Of a stretch of DNA of 64,000 nt, positions 18,926 through 27,365 are shown one piece after another (within the stretch, counting starts at the first letter, position 1; every line of letters starts with the position of its first letter). The notes under the pieces are model-generated. The model was not told the origin of the DNA. It was given only the letters and a program-made list of their open reading frames with translations, and searched no databases. A program made the translations under genes and the position numbers. Location: contig OZ037894.1 in assembly GCA_964035575.1 (NCBI GenBank), forward strand, positions 744,001 through 808,000, read 5' to 3'. Source of the DNA: Rhynchopus sp. YZ270_cl-10 (lineage: Eukaryota; Euglenozoa; Diplonemea; Diplonemida; Diplonemidae).

Positions 18926-19564
18926 AAAAGAATGCGCTCGTGGGATTATACCCACAACTCACTGCGTTAAATTACGAGGATATAATCGAAGCAGTATTCT
19001 ATGTCATTTTTTTTACGAAAAAAATCCGGTCTTTTGCCCTTAAAAAAAATGACCGCAGCTAATACCCATGTAGTTTTCTATTTTCTCAAATACTTTGTCA
19101 CATTCTGTAGGCTCGAAGGCCTATCCTCTTTTCTTTCCGTTACTTTTTTTTCGTTCATTTGGCGTAGTTTTTTTTCCCCTTGTCACCTTCTGCAAGACAC
19201 CTCTGTCTTCCCTTTCTGGTTTTGTTCTCCTGTTCTGTTTCTATGTCAAAGGTACCCATCCCCCATCCCCATACTTTTGTGATACTCTATCTACTTCCCT
19301 TTATACCTTCCGTGACCAACGTGAGCCAATTATTGTACCAAGCTCTGTGTGGGCGACAATCTCTGTACCCAATGGTTGTCAAAAAAATGATGTCGAAGAT
19401 TGCGGATTAGACCGTAAAGACGTTGTAAAAATTTGGCCGGGTTTGTTTATTTCTGTAATATTTGAGACTGTCCCTATGAAGTTTGTACAGACGTGCGCTT
19501 CGATCCAGGCCACAAAGGCATACCCGGCTGGTATGGCTGGTGTGATTCATCTTCTTACAGAATT

Positions 19565-19647
19565 TCTCCGCCCTATCCACGTTCTTTACCACAACCCTCA
19601 GACCTCTCGTTCCCATCCCAAGTTTATTCTTTACTCATCCCACGACA
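19565..19647 (+). repeat. Shared 5' leader of the secreted gene pair
   Basis: CTCCGCCCTATCCACGTTCT through CATCCCACGACA precedes the ATG of both genes (here and at 21928-22010) with no visible difference. It should contain their common acceptor: pyrimidine-rich with CAG at 19600. Confidence 0.6.
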
Positions 19648-20217
19648 ATGTTCTCAAAGCTGTCCCTGCTCATGGCGGTGATGTGGTGCAGTGCCGCAGA
19701 GGCGACGGTGCATGATGTGAGCCAGCTCTGTGAGGACAGTGCACGCAGGTTCGCAGCAGACCGCGTGCGTGCGGAGGAGAAGGTGATTGCCCTGGGGGAG
19801 TGGTGCAGGAAGATGACGCCTGAGTACGATGCGGTGAAGTGTGCGACTGCGGCAGCGGCAGTGGACCTCGAGGCGCTGGTGTTCAGGACTGAGGGCGAGG
19901 TGTTGCTGAAGGAGTGCACGCAGGTGGCACCCGAGGGGGAGCAGCGCAAGGCTGCTGCGCAGTTCAAGCTCAAGCCAGGCATGGTGGCTCTGCCGGAGCA
20001 CGAGCACCTCGACGTCGTGCTCCCAGTCGTCGTTGACATGGACGCCCTGTTCGCAGACGTCAACGCGTACATCCAGAGTCTCGAGAACTCTGCAAACCTG
20101 AACAGTGTGGACGTAAACCAGCTTCTGACCAGGTACAACGAGTCGGTTGAGTTCCTCAGCGCCAGTCTCAAGGCTATCGCGGCCAGACTTAAGGAAATTC
20201 TTAGGAACCTTGAATGA
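19648..20217 (+). CDS. Secreted mosaic protein, copy 1
   Basis: The 189-residue protein begins MFSKLSLLMAVMWCSAAEA, a signal peptide, and is otherwise soluble and mostly helical. Residues 1 to about 105 match copy 2 with few changes (EDSARRFAADRVRAEEKV; CTQVAPEGEQRKAA), including four Cys at the same places. After that the copies share only HLDVVLPVV, and the C-terminal third is unrelated (NAYIQSLENSANL and on). The 5' leader and 3' flank are again near identical. Conserved head, variable tail and conserved 3' region are typical of diversifying surface or secreted families in kinetoplastids; function is unknown and I recognise no family. A 1.1-kb element sits about 55 bases after the stop. 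Confidence 0.7.
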   Translation: MFSKLSLLMAVMWCSAAEATVHDVSQLCEDSARRFAADRVRAEEKVIALGEWCRKMTPEYDAVKCATAAAAVDLEALVFRTEGEVLLKECTQVAPEGEQRKAAAQFKLKPGMVALPEHEHLDVVLPVVVDMDALFADVNAYIQSLENSANLNSVDVNQLLTRYNESVEFLSASLKAIAARLKEILRNLE

Positions 20218-20273
20218 TGGGCTCCGTTGAAAGACTTCACATGGCAAACTGTTGCGTTTGTTGTGAATGTATA

Positions 20274-21408
20274 TCATACATTCCATGGTTCTCCGTATAG
20301 AAAAGCCTGTTTCTGGAGCCACTTTAAAGTGATAAAAAATCCGCCAAAAAAATGTTGCGACCCCGGAATTTTTTCAGATCGATCCGGAAATTCACTGCCG
20401 CCCATTTTCGGGGGTCAACAATTCACGACTTAGGTCGTAAATGCAACTGTCCGTGGACACATGGATTTTATAAAATTTTCCCCCCGATTTTTTCCCCGAT
20501 TTTTATTTATTTGGAAAGATCGGTTACGAAAACGTTCAATTCCGGGGTCGCACGATTTTTTTTATGCCTCTGTGGCTGGTTAGGTGATTTTTGGCTGTGG
20601 GACCCCCTTTGGGAACATTTCTATGCAGGTTTCTTAAGGACTTCCTTAAGAAAACCTCCTCTTTGGGTCGCCACACAGTGGCGTTTGTAAATTGATTTTT
20701 TTTTGGAGAAAGTTTTCGGTTTTTGTTTCCTTGGATTTATTTTGTACAAATCCTTCAATTTGGACATTTTTATTATCCCGGAAACACACTCCACGGTATG
20801 CAACTTTTTGTGGAGCCAACCCTTTTTTTCACGTTTCTATGCAGGTTTCTTAAGGAATTCCTTAAGAAAACCTCCTATTTGGGTAGCAACACAGTAGCGT
20901 CTCTAAATTGGATTTTCTTTGAAGAAAGTTTTCGATTTTTTTTTCTTTGGAATTATTTTTTACAAATCTTTCAATTCCGACCATTTTTTTATCCCGGAAA
21001 CACACTCCACGGTACGCAACTTTTAGTGGAGCCGACCCCCTTTTCTGCACTGAAATCCCTATGCATTACTGTATACACACCCATGGAGCCACTTTAAATT
21101 GATTTCTACTCCACGAAAGTGGTCGATTTTTTTTATGGTGAAAAGCGGGGAGCTCGGAAATTCACTGCCGCTGGTTTTCAGGGGGGAAAAATTACATGCC
21201 ACACACCCACCTCACCGAGAGCCAAAACAGAAATACGCTCACCTTGATATTTTTTTTGGAAAAAAATATTTTTTTTTCTGGATTTTTATTTCTTTGGATC
21301 CGGCCGTTTCGAAACGTTCAATTGCGGGGTCGGACGATCAAAAATATGCATCTCACATTTCTGAGTGCAAAATATGAAAAAGTATACGGAGAACCATGGA
21401 ATGTATGA
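20274..21408. mobile_element. 1,135-bp TA-inserted DNA element with 26-bp perfect inverted ends
   Basis: The left end (20274-20299) starts TCATACATTCCATGG and ends TCCGTATA; the right end (21383-21408) is its exact reverse complement. TA lies on both sides (20272-20273, 21409-21410). The matching place after copy 2 (22621-22634, ATGTATATTCCATT) has a single TA and no insert, so it shows the empty site. The inside has no long frame. It holds an inverted pair GCGACCCCGGAATT (20357-20370 / 20538-20551) and two 216-bp-spaced copies of a segment with CTTAAGGA/TCCTTAAG and CTCCACGGTA...GTGGAG. Confidence 0.9.
20621..21050 (+). repeat. Two tandem 216-bp units inside the element
   Basis: CTATGCAGGTTTCTTAAGGA at 20621 recurs at 20837. 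Each unit continues with ACCTCCT.TTTGGGT, then TATCCCGGAAACACACTCCA and a hairpin CTCCAC...GTGGAG around GGTAYGCAACTTTT. The units differ by scattered substitutions, so the duplication is not fresh. Confidence 0.8.
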
Positions 21409-21410
21409 TA

Positions 21411-21905
21411 TTCCATTAGGTGGCCAATATAGGCACAGGTTCATGCCACTGTTTATCCTTTTCCCCCCCCCGCAGAGGCAGCACAGCACTTCTCTCCCCA
21501 CACAGGCCATATGCACGAGCGATTGTGCAAGGTCGTGTGTGACGTGGGCTTGCAACAAACACAAAAGTGTGTTTCAGTACAATACACCTACCCCGAGTGC
21601 TGCTGTTTCTGTTCATCGATTTTTCTACGTTTTATTTTATTTCTATTTTGATTTTGTTGTTGTTTTTTATGTAGTTGTGCACTTTTGCGTATTGTTCACA
21701 CTACTGTTCACACTACTGTTCGCATTTCTATTTTGATGCCACCAACCATGTCTGAAAGATGTGTGGATGCCTCGGGGCCCATTCACTTTCAAAGTTTCAT
21801 ATTGCATCGCATCAAAATGCTGTTCGTTTTCTGATATATATTTCCAGGCGCTTTTCATCTCAAGCACAGCCTCTGAAGGCTCTCAGAAAACAAGAAAACC
21901 CACAT
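21411..21905 (+). repeat. Duplicated spacer, copy 1
   Basis: About 490 bp from TTCCATTAGGTGGCCAATAT to CCACATCTATTTTTGTG are repeated at 22629-23118 with only scattered differences, including an extra CACACTACTGTT unit here near 21705-21720. Each copy follows the 3' flank of one of the secreted genes, so gene plus spacer form the tandem unit. Confidence 0.85.
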
Positions 21906-22010
21906 CTATTTTTGTGCAACCCTTTCTCCTCCGCCCTATCCACGTTCTTTACCACAACCCTCAGACCTCTCGTTCCCATCCCAAGTTTATTCTTTACTCA
22001 TCCCACGACA

Positions 22011-22571
22011 ATGTTCTCAAAGCTGTCCCTGCTCATGGCGGTGATGTGGTGCAGTGCCGCAGAGGCGACAGGGCATGATGTGAGCCAGCTCTGTGAGGAC
22101 AGTGCACGCAGGTTCGCAGCAGACCGCGTGCGTGCGGAGGAGAAGGTGATTGCCCTGGCGGTGTGGTGCAGAAAGATGTCGCCTGAGTACGATGCGGTGA
22201 AGTGCGCGACTGCGGCAGCGGCAGCGGGCCTCGAGGCGCTGGTGTTCAGGACTGAGGGCAAGGTGTTGCTGAAGGAGTGCACGCAGGTGGCACCCGAGGG
22301 GGAGCAGCGCAAGGCTGCTGTGCAGAAGAAGGTGTCGAGCGGGAGTCTGCTGGACCTCGCACAGCAGAACAAGGATCACGTACACCTCGACGTCGTGCTC
22401 CCAGTCGTCGCTGAGACCGAAGTCCGGGTCGCAGCCATGAAGGAGTACGCGCAGCAGCTCAAGGAACAGGGAAACCGGAGCCTGGCCCTGTTAATCGAGA
22501 TGCTTGAGGCCGTCGAAGCCACGAGCACAGAGATCCTGGCCGCAATTAAAGCAATGGGAATGAACCTGTAG
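22011..22571 (+). CDS. Secreted mosaic protein, copy 2
   Basis: The 186-residue paralogue has the same signal peptide and first 105 residues as copy 1 with about eight changes (for example GEWC to AVWC and KMTPEY to KMSPEY), then diverges: QKKVSSGSLLDLAQQNKDH, the shared HLDVVLPVV, and an unrelated helical end (KEYAQQLKEQGNRSLALLIE). The open frame continues upstream to 21759, but 22011 is the ATG equivalent to copy 1 and begins the signal peptide. The 3' flank (GGGGCTCCGTTGAAAGGCTT) carries the empty site for the element found after copy 1. The role is unknown; the mosaic pattern suggests recombination or selection on the C-terminal half. Confidence 0.7.
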   Translation: MFSKLSLLMAVMWCSAAEATGHDVSQLCEDSARRFAADRVRAEEKVIALAVWCRKMSPEYDAVKCATAAAAAGLEALVFRTEGKVLLKECTQVAPEGEQRKAAVQKKVSSGSLLDLAQQNKDHVHLDVVLPVVAETEVRVAAMKEYAQQLKEQGNRSLALLIEMLEAVEATSTEILAAIKAMGMNL

Positions 22572-23278
22572 GGGGCTCCGTTGAAAGGCTTCACATGGCA
22601 AACTGTTGCGTTTGTTGTGAATGTATATTCCATTAGGTGGCCAATATAGGCACAGGTTCATGCCACTGTTTATCCTTTTCCCCCCCCCGCAGAGGCAGCA
22701 CAGCACTTCTCTCCCCACACAGGCCATATGCACGAGCGATTGTGCAAGGTCGTGTGTGACGTGGGCTTGCAACAAACACAAAAGTGTGTTGCAGTACAAT
22801 ATACCCACCCCGAGTGCTGCTGTTTCTGTTCATCGATTTTTATACGTTTTATTTAATTTCTATTTTGATTTTGGTTTTGTTTTATTTTATTTTGTGCACT
22901 TTTGCGTATTGTTCACACTACTGTTCGCATTTCTATTTTGATGACACCAACCATGTCTGAAAGATGTGTGGATGCCTCGGGGCCCATTCACTTTCAAAGT
23001 TTCCTATTGCATTGCATCAAAATGCTGTTCGTTTTCTGATATATATTTCCAGGCGCTTTTCATCTCAAGCACAGCCTCTGAAGGCTCTCAGAAAACAAGA
23101 AAACCCACATCTATTTTTTTGTGCCACCCATTCCCCTTTTGAACTGTCAATAGCTCCCTAAAGGACAATTGCACTCACTCTCTCCCCTTCCCCCCATCTC
23201 TTCAAACACCCATTCCAGGAACGTTTCTCCTTAGAGAAGGCACAATCCCGCACAAGAGAACACACGACACACACAGCA
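22572..23278. other. Intergenic: duplicated spacer copy 2 and leader
   Basis: Spacer copy 2 spans 22629-23118. After it, 23160-23215 is pyrimidine-rich (CTCTCTCCCCTTCCCCCCAT) with CAG at 23219 and TTAG at 23234 as possible acceptors for the next gene. Confidence 0.65.
22629..23118 (+). repeat. Duplicated spacer, copy 2
   Basis: It matches 21411-21905. Identity ends after CACATCTATTTTT, where the sequence turns to the leader of a different gene, marking the right boundary of the tandem duplication. Confidence 0.85.
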
Positions 23279-23330
23279 ATGATGGAAAGACAGCAACAAG
23301 AAGGAGACATGCGCGCCCAATGCCGCACCG

Positions 23331-24602
23331 ATGGTGATGCTGTCATGGCGTCTGTTTCCGGTGGACACTCCACCTCCTCGCGCTCCTGCTCTGTCTGCTG
23401 CACTTCGGGTAGGGCGTGTGAAATTTGTGAGCTGCGTGAAATACGTGAAACGTGCGTTTTGCGCTCCACAGTGTCCAGGTCGTGCCGAGCCTGTGATCCG
23501 TGTGCTAATGGATTCTACAGCAGGCTGTCGGCGCAAAGCGTCGTCCGTGTTGTCGCATGAACGCCGTGCGCAACCCTGTCCCCGTGTCCCCACCACCCCA
23601 ATGGCGTGCCTGCAGAGCCTAGGGCGCAGAGGTGCAGCACGTCTCATGCACGACAGCTTCACCCTGGAGGTGCCCAGGATGTGCGCTGTGCGTCTGGAGG
23701 CAGTGCTGCGTGAAGGGCTGCGCCGTCCCTGTGTCGTGGTGGCGAGGGTGCAGATGGGCGCAGCAGTGGCAGAGGCAAGCGTAGTCGAGCGGGCAGGTGA
23801 GAAGACGTTTGTGGGTGATACGTCTGCAGCCTTCGATGCAGTGCGTCTGTCGGCAGACGGGGTGGCCCTGCGCGACACACCAAACGCAGGGGGTGCGTCG
23901 GTGCGCTCGGAAGTGATGAGCATGGAGATCCTGAAGCGTGCCTTCGGTGCAACCCTGCTGGCCACAGAGATGCAGGCCTGGTACTGGCCCGCACACTCGC
24001 CCATCACCGACTACGTCTGCACGCTGAACGGAGAGACGGTTGGTGTGAGTGTGACACGCGCCTTCCACTTCGTGTCGTCAGCGCTCTTCACGGCAGCAGA
24101 CGCACGCAGGCTGCTGGCGAAGAAGCTGCAGGGTGTGCTGAACTCAACAAAGGCGATTGTGTACCCGGAGTTCAAACGGCAGGTTCTCCACGTCTTCTGC
24201 AGGGCACAGCGTGTGGCGGAGCTTGTTCTGCGTGAGTACCGTTCGCTGGGGTGTGAGCTGCGTGGGAACACGGTGCTGTTCTTGACTGTGTGCGAGGCAG
24301 ACTGGATCTACACGGAGCGGGCGCTTGTACCTCAGAAGGTGTCTTGCAAGAAGAAGAAGCCTGTGCCTGAGAGGCAGCGACGCACACGGGTTCGCGACAA
24401 GACACGCAAGCACAAAACCAAGTCACACCTGAAACACCTGAAGCGATGGTGCCGTGAGGCACTCTCCCTTGTGGCTATGTCTGTCCTCTTCGCCCTCATG
24501 CTGCTGCTGCTGTGCACCATACTCCCGTGGCTCGCCTGGTCATCTGCACGACACTACACAACGTTGCTCACACAACACACGAAACACGCACTCCGGTTGT
24601 AG
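23331..24602 (+). CDS. Tail-anchored protein with conserved PD-(D/E)XK-like domain, copy 2
   Basis: The 423-codon frame carries the core of copy 1 (RSEVMSMEILKRAFGA; ITDYVC; GVSVTRA; CEADWIYTE). The N-terminal part shares CRR...ERR..P...P...CLQSLG and HDSFTLEV with copy 1; an attractive start is ATG 23601 (MACLQSLG), though copy 1 lacks it. A Lys/Arg-rich stretch and one C-terminal helix (SLVAMSVLFALMLLLLC) predict a tail anchor. From 23827 to 24330 the DNA equals copy 1 except one silent change I could find, while both sides differ strongly, which points to gene conversion. The first ATG after the acceptor (23279) opens a 93-codon frame in a different phase, the same relation as in copy 1. 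Confidence 0.65.
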   Translation: MVMLSWRLFPVDTPPPRAPALSAALRVGRVKFVSCVKYVKRAFCAPQCPGRAEPVIRVLMDSTAGCRRKASSVLSHERRAQPCPRVPTTPMACLQSLGRRGAARLMHDSFTLEVPRMCAVRLEAVLREGLRRPCVVVARVQMGAAVAEASVVERAGEKTFVGDTSAAFDAVRLSADGVALRDTPNAGGASVRSEVMSMEILKRAFGATLLATEMQAWYWPAHSPITDYVCTLNGETVGVSVTRAFHFVSSALFTAADARRLLAKKLQGVLNSTKAIVYPEFKRQVLHVFCRAQRVAELVLREYRSLGCELRGNTVLFLTVCEADWIYTERALVPQKVSCKKKKPVPERQRRTRVRDKTRKHKTKSHLKHLKRWCREALSLVAMSVLFALMLLLLCTILPWLAWSSARHYTTLLTQHTKHALRL

Positions 24603-25113
24603 CCACCCCCCCACACCTCAAGATGCCACTACCCTAACCCAATAATAGTGGCGGCTTGAAGGGGGGGACGCCTCACCTACACTGTGCTTCCAAAGATTTG
24701 CTTTTTTCCCCCTTTTTTTTCCCTGCAGGGGGATCGCACAGAGGGGGTTTTCCCATTTCATTTCCGCGATTTTCTCGCGTAAAAAAATCCCCCCTATGTT
24801 GGTGAAATCCCCCCCTCCCTGCTCACACCCATGCTGCAATGCTATTTTCTGTGACCCCTCTGACAGGAGGGTAAGAACTGTGGAGGTTGAGTTTTTCTTT
24901 ACTCAACCACCCTTATGTTTTATAGCACCACATCATGGCTATGAGTTAACGGAGGAGGGGGGATACATACATCCTTCTAAGCTTTGATATCTTTTTATCG
25001 ACCTACAATTATAAGAGCACTTTTTTTTATTTTCCCTCTTCCCTTCTTCCCCCCCTTCTCCCTTCAAACCTACACCTATCAGGCAAAAAGAGATAAAGAA
25101 AAACTTCGCAAAG
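24603..25113. other. Intergenic region
   Basis: No gene. C- and G-rich homopolymers surround 24660-24830. The acceptor tract of the next gene closes the stretch. Confidence 0.6.
25021..25082 (+). promoter_or_regulatory. Probable trans-splice acceptor of amastin-like 2
   Basis: Fifty-odd bases of T and C (TTTCCCTCTTCCCTTCTTCC and on), then ACACCTATCAG ending at 25082, 31 bases before ATG 25114. A textbook layout. Confidence 0.6.
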
Positions 25114-25644
25114 ATGTCTATTATGCTGGACTCGAAGGTGGCAAGCATTCTTGTCGTGGTGCTTACCTTTGTTGCATGGCTTCTTGTTGTTATCACCATG
25201 GCGGTGGACGACTCTGTTGCGAAGTTCCCTGTGTCTGGCTGCGGTGTGTTTGGCTGCGTCTACCAGTGCGGGATTGGGTTTTTCAGAATTATGATGCAGA
25301 TGTTCTCGATTGTTGCTATTTTGAGCATTAGCGCGGCAGGGATTGTGCATATTCTGCAGATCGTGAATTTGCTTGGCAAGATTGTCGCTGAGGAGTACTA
25401 CAAATACATTAAGTTCATCCACCTTACCGCGATGCTCACCCTTGCCAGCGCGGACCTCTGTATGATCATCTACTACGCCTCGCTCGACTGCGACCACAAC
25501 GACTACAACCACTCCCTCAGCTTCGGCATATTCCTCTACATCGTTGCCATGTTTGTGGAGGGGGTGTGCTTCTTTATGTGCTGGTCCCCTGGTCTCGGCA
25601 TGCAGCACGGATGCCAGCCCCTCATCAACACTGCCGACCACTAA
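25114..25644 (+). CDS. Amastin-like four-helix membrane protein 2
   Basis: The 176-residue protein starts MSIMLDSKVASILVVVLTFV, so the first helix begins almost at once. The outer loop has VSGCGVFGC. The second helix ends VHILQIVNLLG, followed by YYKYIKFIHL (a Y-x-K-x-x-H motif shared with copies 4 and 5), a third helix, a loop with two Cys or so, and a fourth helix LSFGIFLYIVAMFVEGVCFF. It is closest to amastin-like 4 (both begin with ...DSKVASIL or ...NSKVASIL and share IxHILQ). Surface or endomembrane location is inferred from the family. Confidence 0.65.
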   Translation: MSIMLDSKVASILVVVLTFVAWLLVVITMAVDDSVAKFPVSGCGVFGCVYQCGIGFFRIMMQMFSIVAILSISAAGIVHILQIVNLLGKIVAEEYYKYIKFIHLTAMLTLASADLCMIIYYASLDCDHNDYNHSLSFGIFLYIVAMFVEGVCFFMCWSPGLGMQHGCQPLINTADH

Positions 25645-26285
25645 GAGAGAGGATGCCATGGGTATTATAATGATTTTTTTTTGGAAATCTGGCCATTTTT
25701 TTGAAACAGAGTGGATCATCTTTGTTTTTCGGTAAAGCGTTTACGCTTTCTCTCTTTTTTTGTAGCGTGGCTAAAATGAGGTATTTTTTTTTTGGCTATT
25801 TTTTCCCAATGATCAGTATACCCATAGGTAGGGGATTAGATTGAGGGGGGGATGGGGTTTGGGGGGTTGGGTTCGTTTTGTTCCCCCTTCTCCCGTTTTT
25901 TATCTTTGCGTGAACCACGTAAATAAGGGAGGGGAGTATGAAATGGCTGCCCCCACACAAAAAAAGCACAGAAAAAAGGAGTAAACAAGAGAGAGAGAGA
26001 AAAAAAAATAGATATTGTATCGTTTTCCCTTCCCATATTTTCACGGTTTTCCAAAGTTAAAAGAGGGGAACTGGAGAGAGGAGGTATTGCCCCCCCTTTT
26101 TTTTTTGTTGTTGCAAAATTTTTTCAGACAACAAAAAAGTATTTCAAAAAAATGAAGGGTATTTTACGTTGTGTTTTAGTCACAAACAAAAAAGTGAAGA
26201 CTGTCCAGAGGGCAGCTGCGCTCATCCAAAAAGTTATCAAAAAAAAAAAAAAAAGGGTGTCAATTTTCTTTCAGAAAGAAAGATG

Positions 26286-26346
26286 GGAACATTTATGTTG
26301 ATCCCTCACCATATACTATCAATTTATTGATTGCATATGATGAAAA
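26286..26346. repeat. Dispersed repeat R2, copy 1
   Basis: GGGAACATTTATGTTGATCC through TATTGATTGCATATGATGAAAA recurs at 48982-49042 with one or two changes. The centre ATCAATTTATTGAT is palindromic and CATAT/ATATG flank it, so the repeat can fold into a hairpin. Confidence 0.75.
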
Positions 26347-26716
26347 ATACTTTCAGAAGATCCACCTTACCCCTATTAGGATAACAAGAACAGTATTATG
26401 CAAACGAACAGAGTTGGGAGAAATAGGTGAACGGGGGGGCATTTGAATGGTGATTTGCGTTTTTTTTTGGTTGATTTTTTAAATTTTGTGTGTGTGTGTG
26501 TGTCTTGTGCATTTCTGTACGTTTTTTTTTCTCCCCCCCACTGTGTATTTCTGCTCTTCTCGGGGGTGGAGTGGTGCACATTTGTACGTCTCTCCACCCC
26601 CTTCTTCAATAACAATAACGTCGGATGGTTTACCATTTTTCCTGGGTACTTGGTGCTTTCATCCGGGTCTGGCTCGTGAGGTCAGTCTGAGGTGCATCAA
26701 CAACCATTTTTTATTA

Positions 26717-26765
26717 AAGATGACTAAGCAACGAGAGGCTTCGGGTCATCTTATAAAATTTTTCT
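26717..26765 (+). repeat. Class C hairpin, best-paired copy
   Basis: AAGATGA (26717-26723) pairs exactly with TCATCTT (26746-26752); AAGC/GCTT with loop AACGAGAG is inside, with a CGGG bulge. ATAAAATTTTTC follows. The longer outer stem here supports the two-part folding inferred for class C. Confidence 0.65.
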
Positions 26766-27326
26766 TTTCTTTGGATAAACTCACGACAGTTAGCACGTCT
26801 AACCCAAATTATCAAACAAAAAAAAAGGATACCTTTTTGGTGGGGCTTCGTACCCACTTTTTGTTCATCTCAGAGTAGAATATGGTCTGTCACATTTTTT
26901 GGTGGGAGGTTGTCGAGGCTGTGTTGCCCATGACTGTACCCTGTTGCAGTGAAGAACCCCCCACTGTGAAGCACAACAACACAATAAAAGCAAAGTGGCG
27001 GTGCCAGTGACCGTACTGCCGGAAAAAGTATTGGTCGTAAGCGTCATGTGCCACCATCGCAGGTTACAGTGGAAAAGAGGTGACAGATTTTTTCTTTCTG
27101 GGCTGAGGGAGGGAGAAGAGGCAAACTTCCTCTCCAAAAAAGTTGCTTTTTTTTTTCCTTTCAAATATGAATTTTCTTTTCTTTTTTTTCAAAAAAAAAA
27201 CTATATTTTATGAAAAAGTGGAGCCTTTTGCCGTTTGGTAGGCGACACTCCCCAAAAAACATATCAAATATTCCGTGGAGGACTGTTTTTTTTTTTTTTT
27301 TTGATCGGGTTTGAAAACCCCAGTGG

Positions 27327-27365
27327 AGTTTCAGTGCCTGCGCCAGGTGAGACGTTTTGACGCGA
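27327..27365 (+). repeat. Class D variant
   Basis: CAGTGCCTGCGCCAGGTGAG then ACGTTTTGACGCG. The left arm is standard, while the right arm GGCGT-TT-GCACT is disturbed. Confidence 0.35.

Larger units (their letters stand above)
16070..19647. other. Intergenic, mobile and decayed-gene zone
   Basis: It contains a DNA element (16173-16743), a structured patch (17095-17145), repeat R1 copy 2 (17188-17273), a class A hairpin (18153-18174), a class E element (18620-18668) and a truncated relative of the tail-anchored gene family (18747-18925). AGCGAGGTGTCTACACGTTA near 17443 recurs near 27904. Nothing else looks coding. Confidence 0.6.
20218..22010. other. Intergenic region: element insertion plus duplicated spacer
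   Basis: The gene's 3' flank (20218-20273) is cut by the element at 20274-21408; then the duplicated spacer (21411-21905) and the second gene's leader follow. No other gene is seen. Confidence 0.75.
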
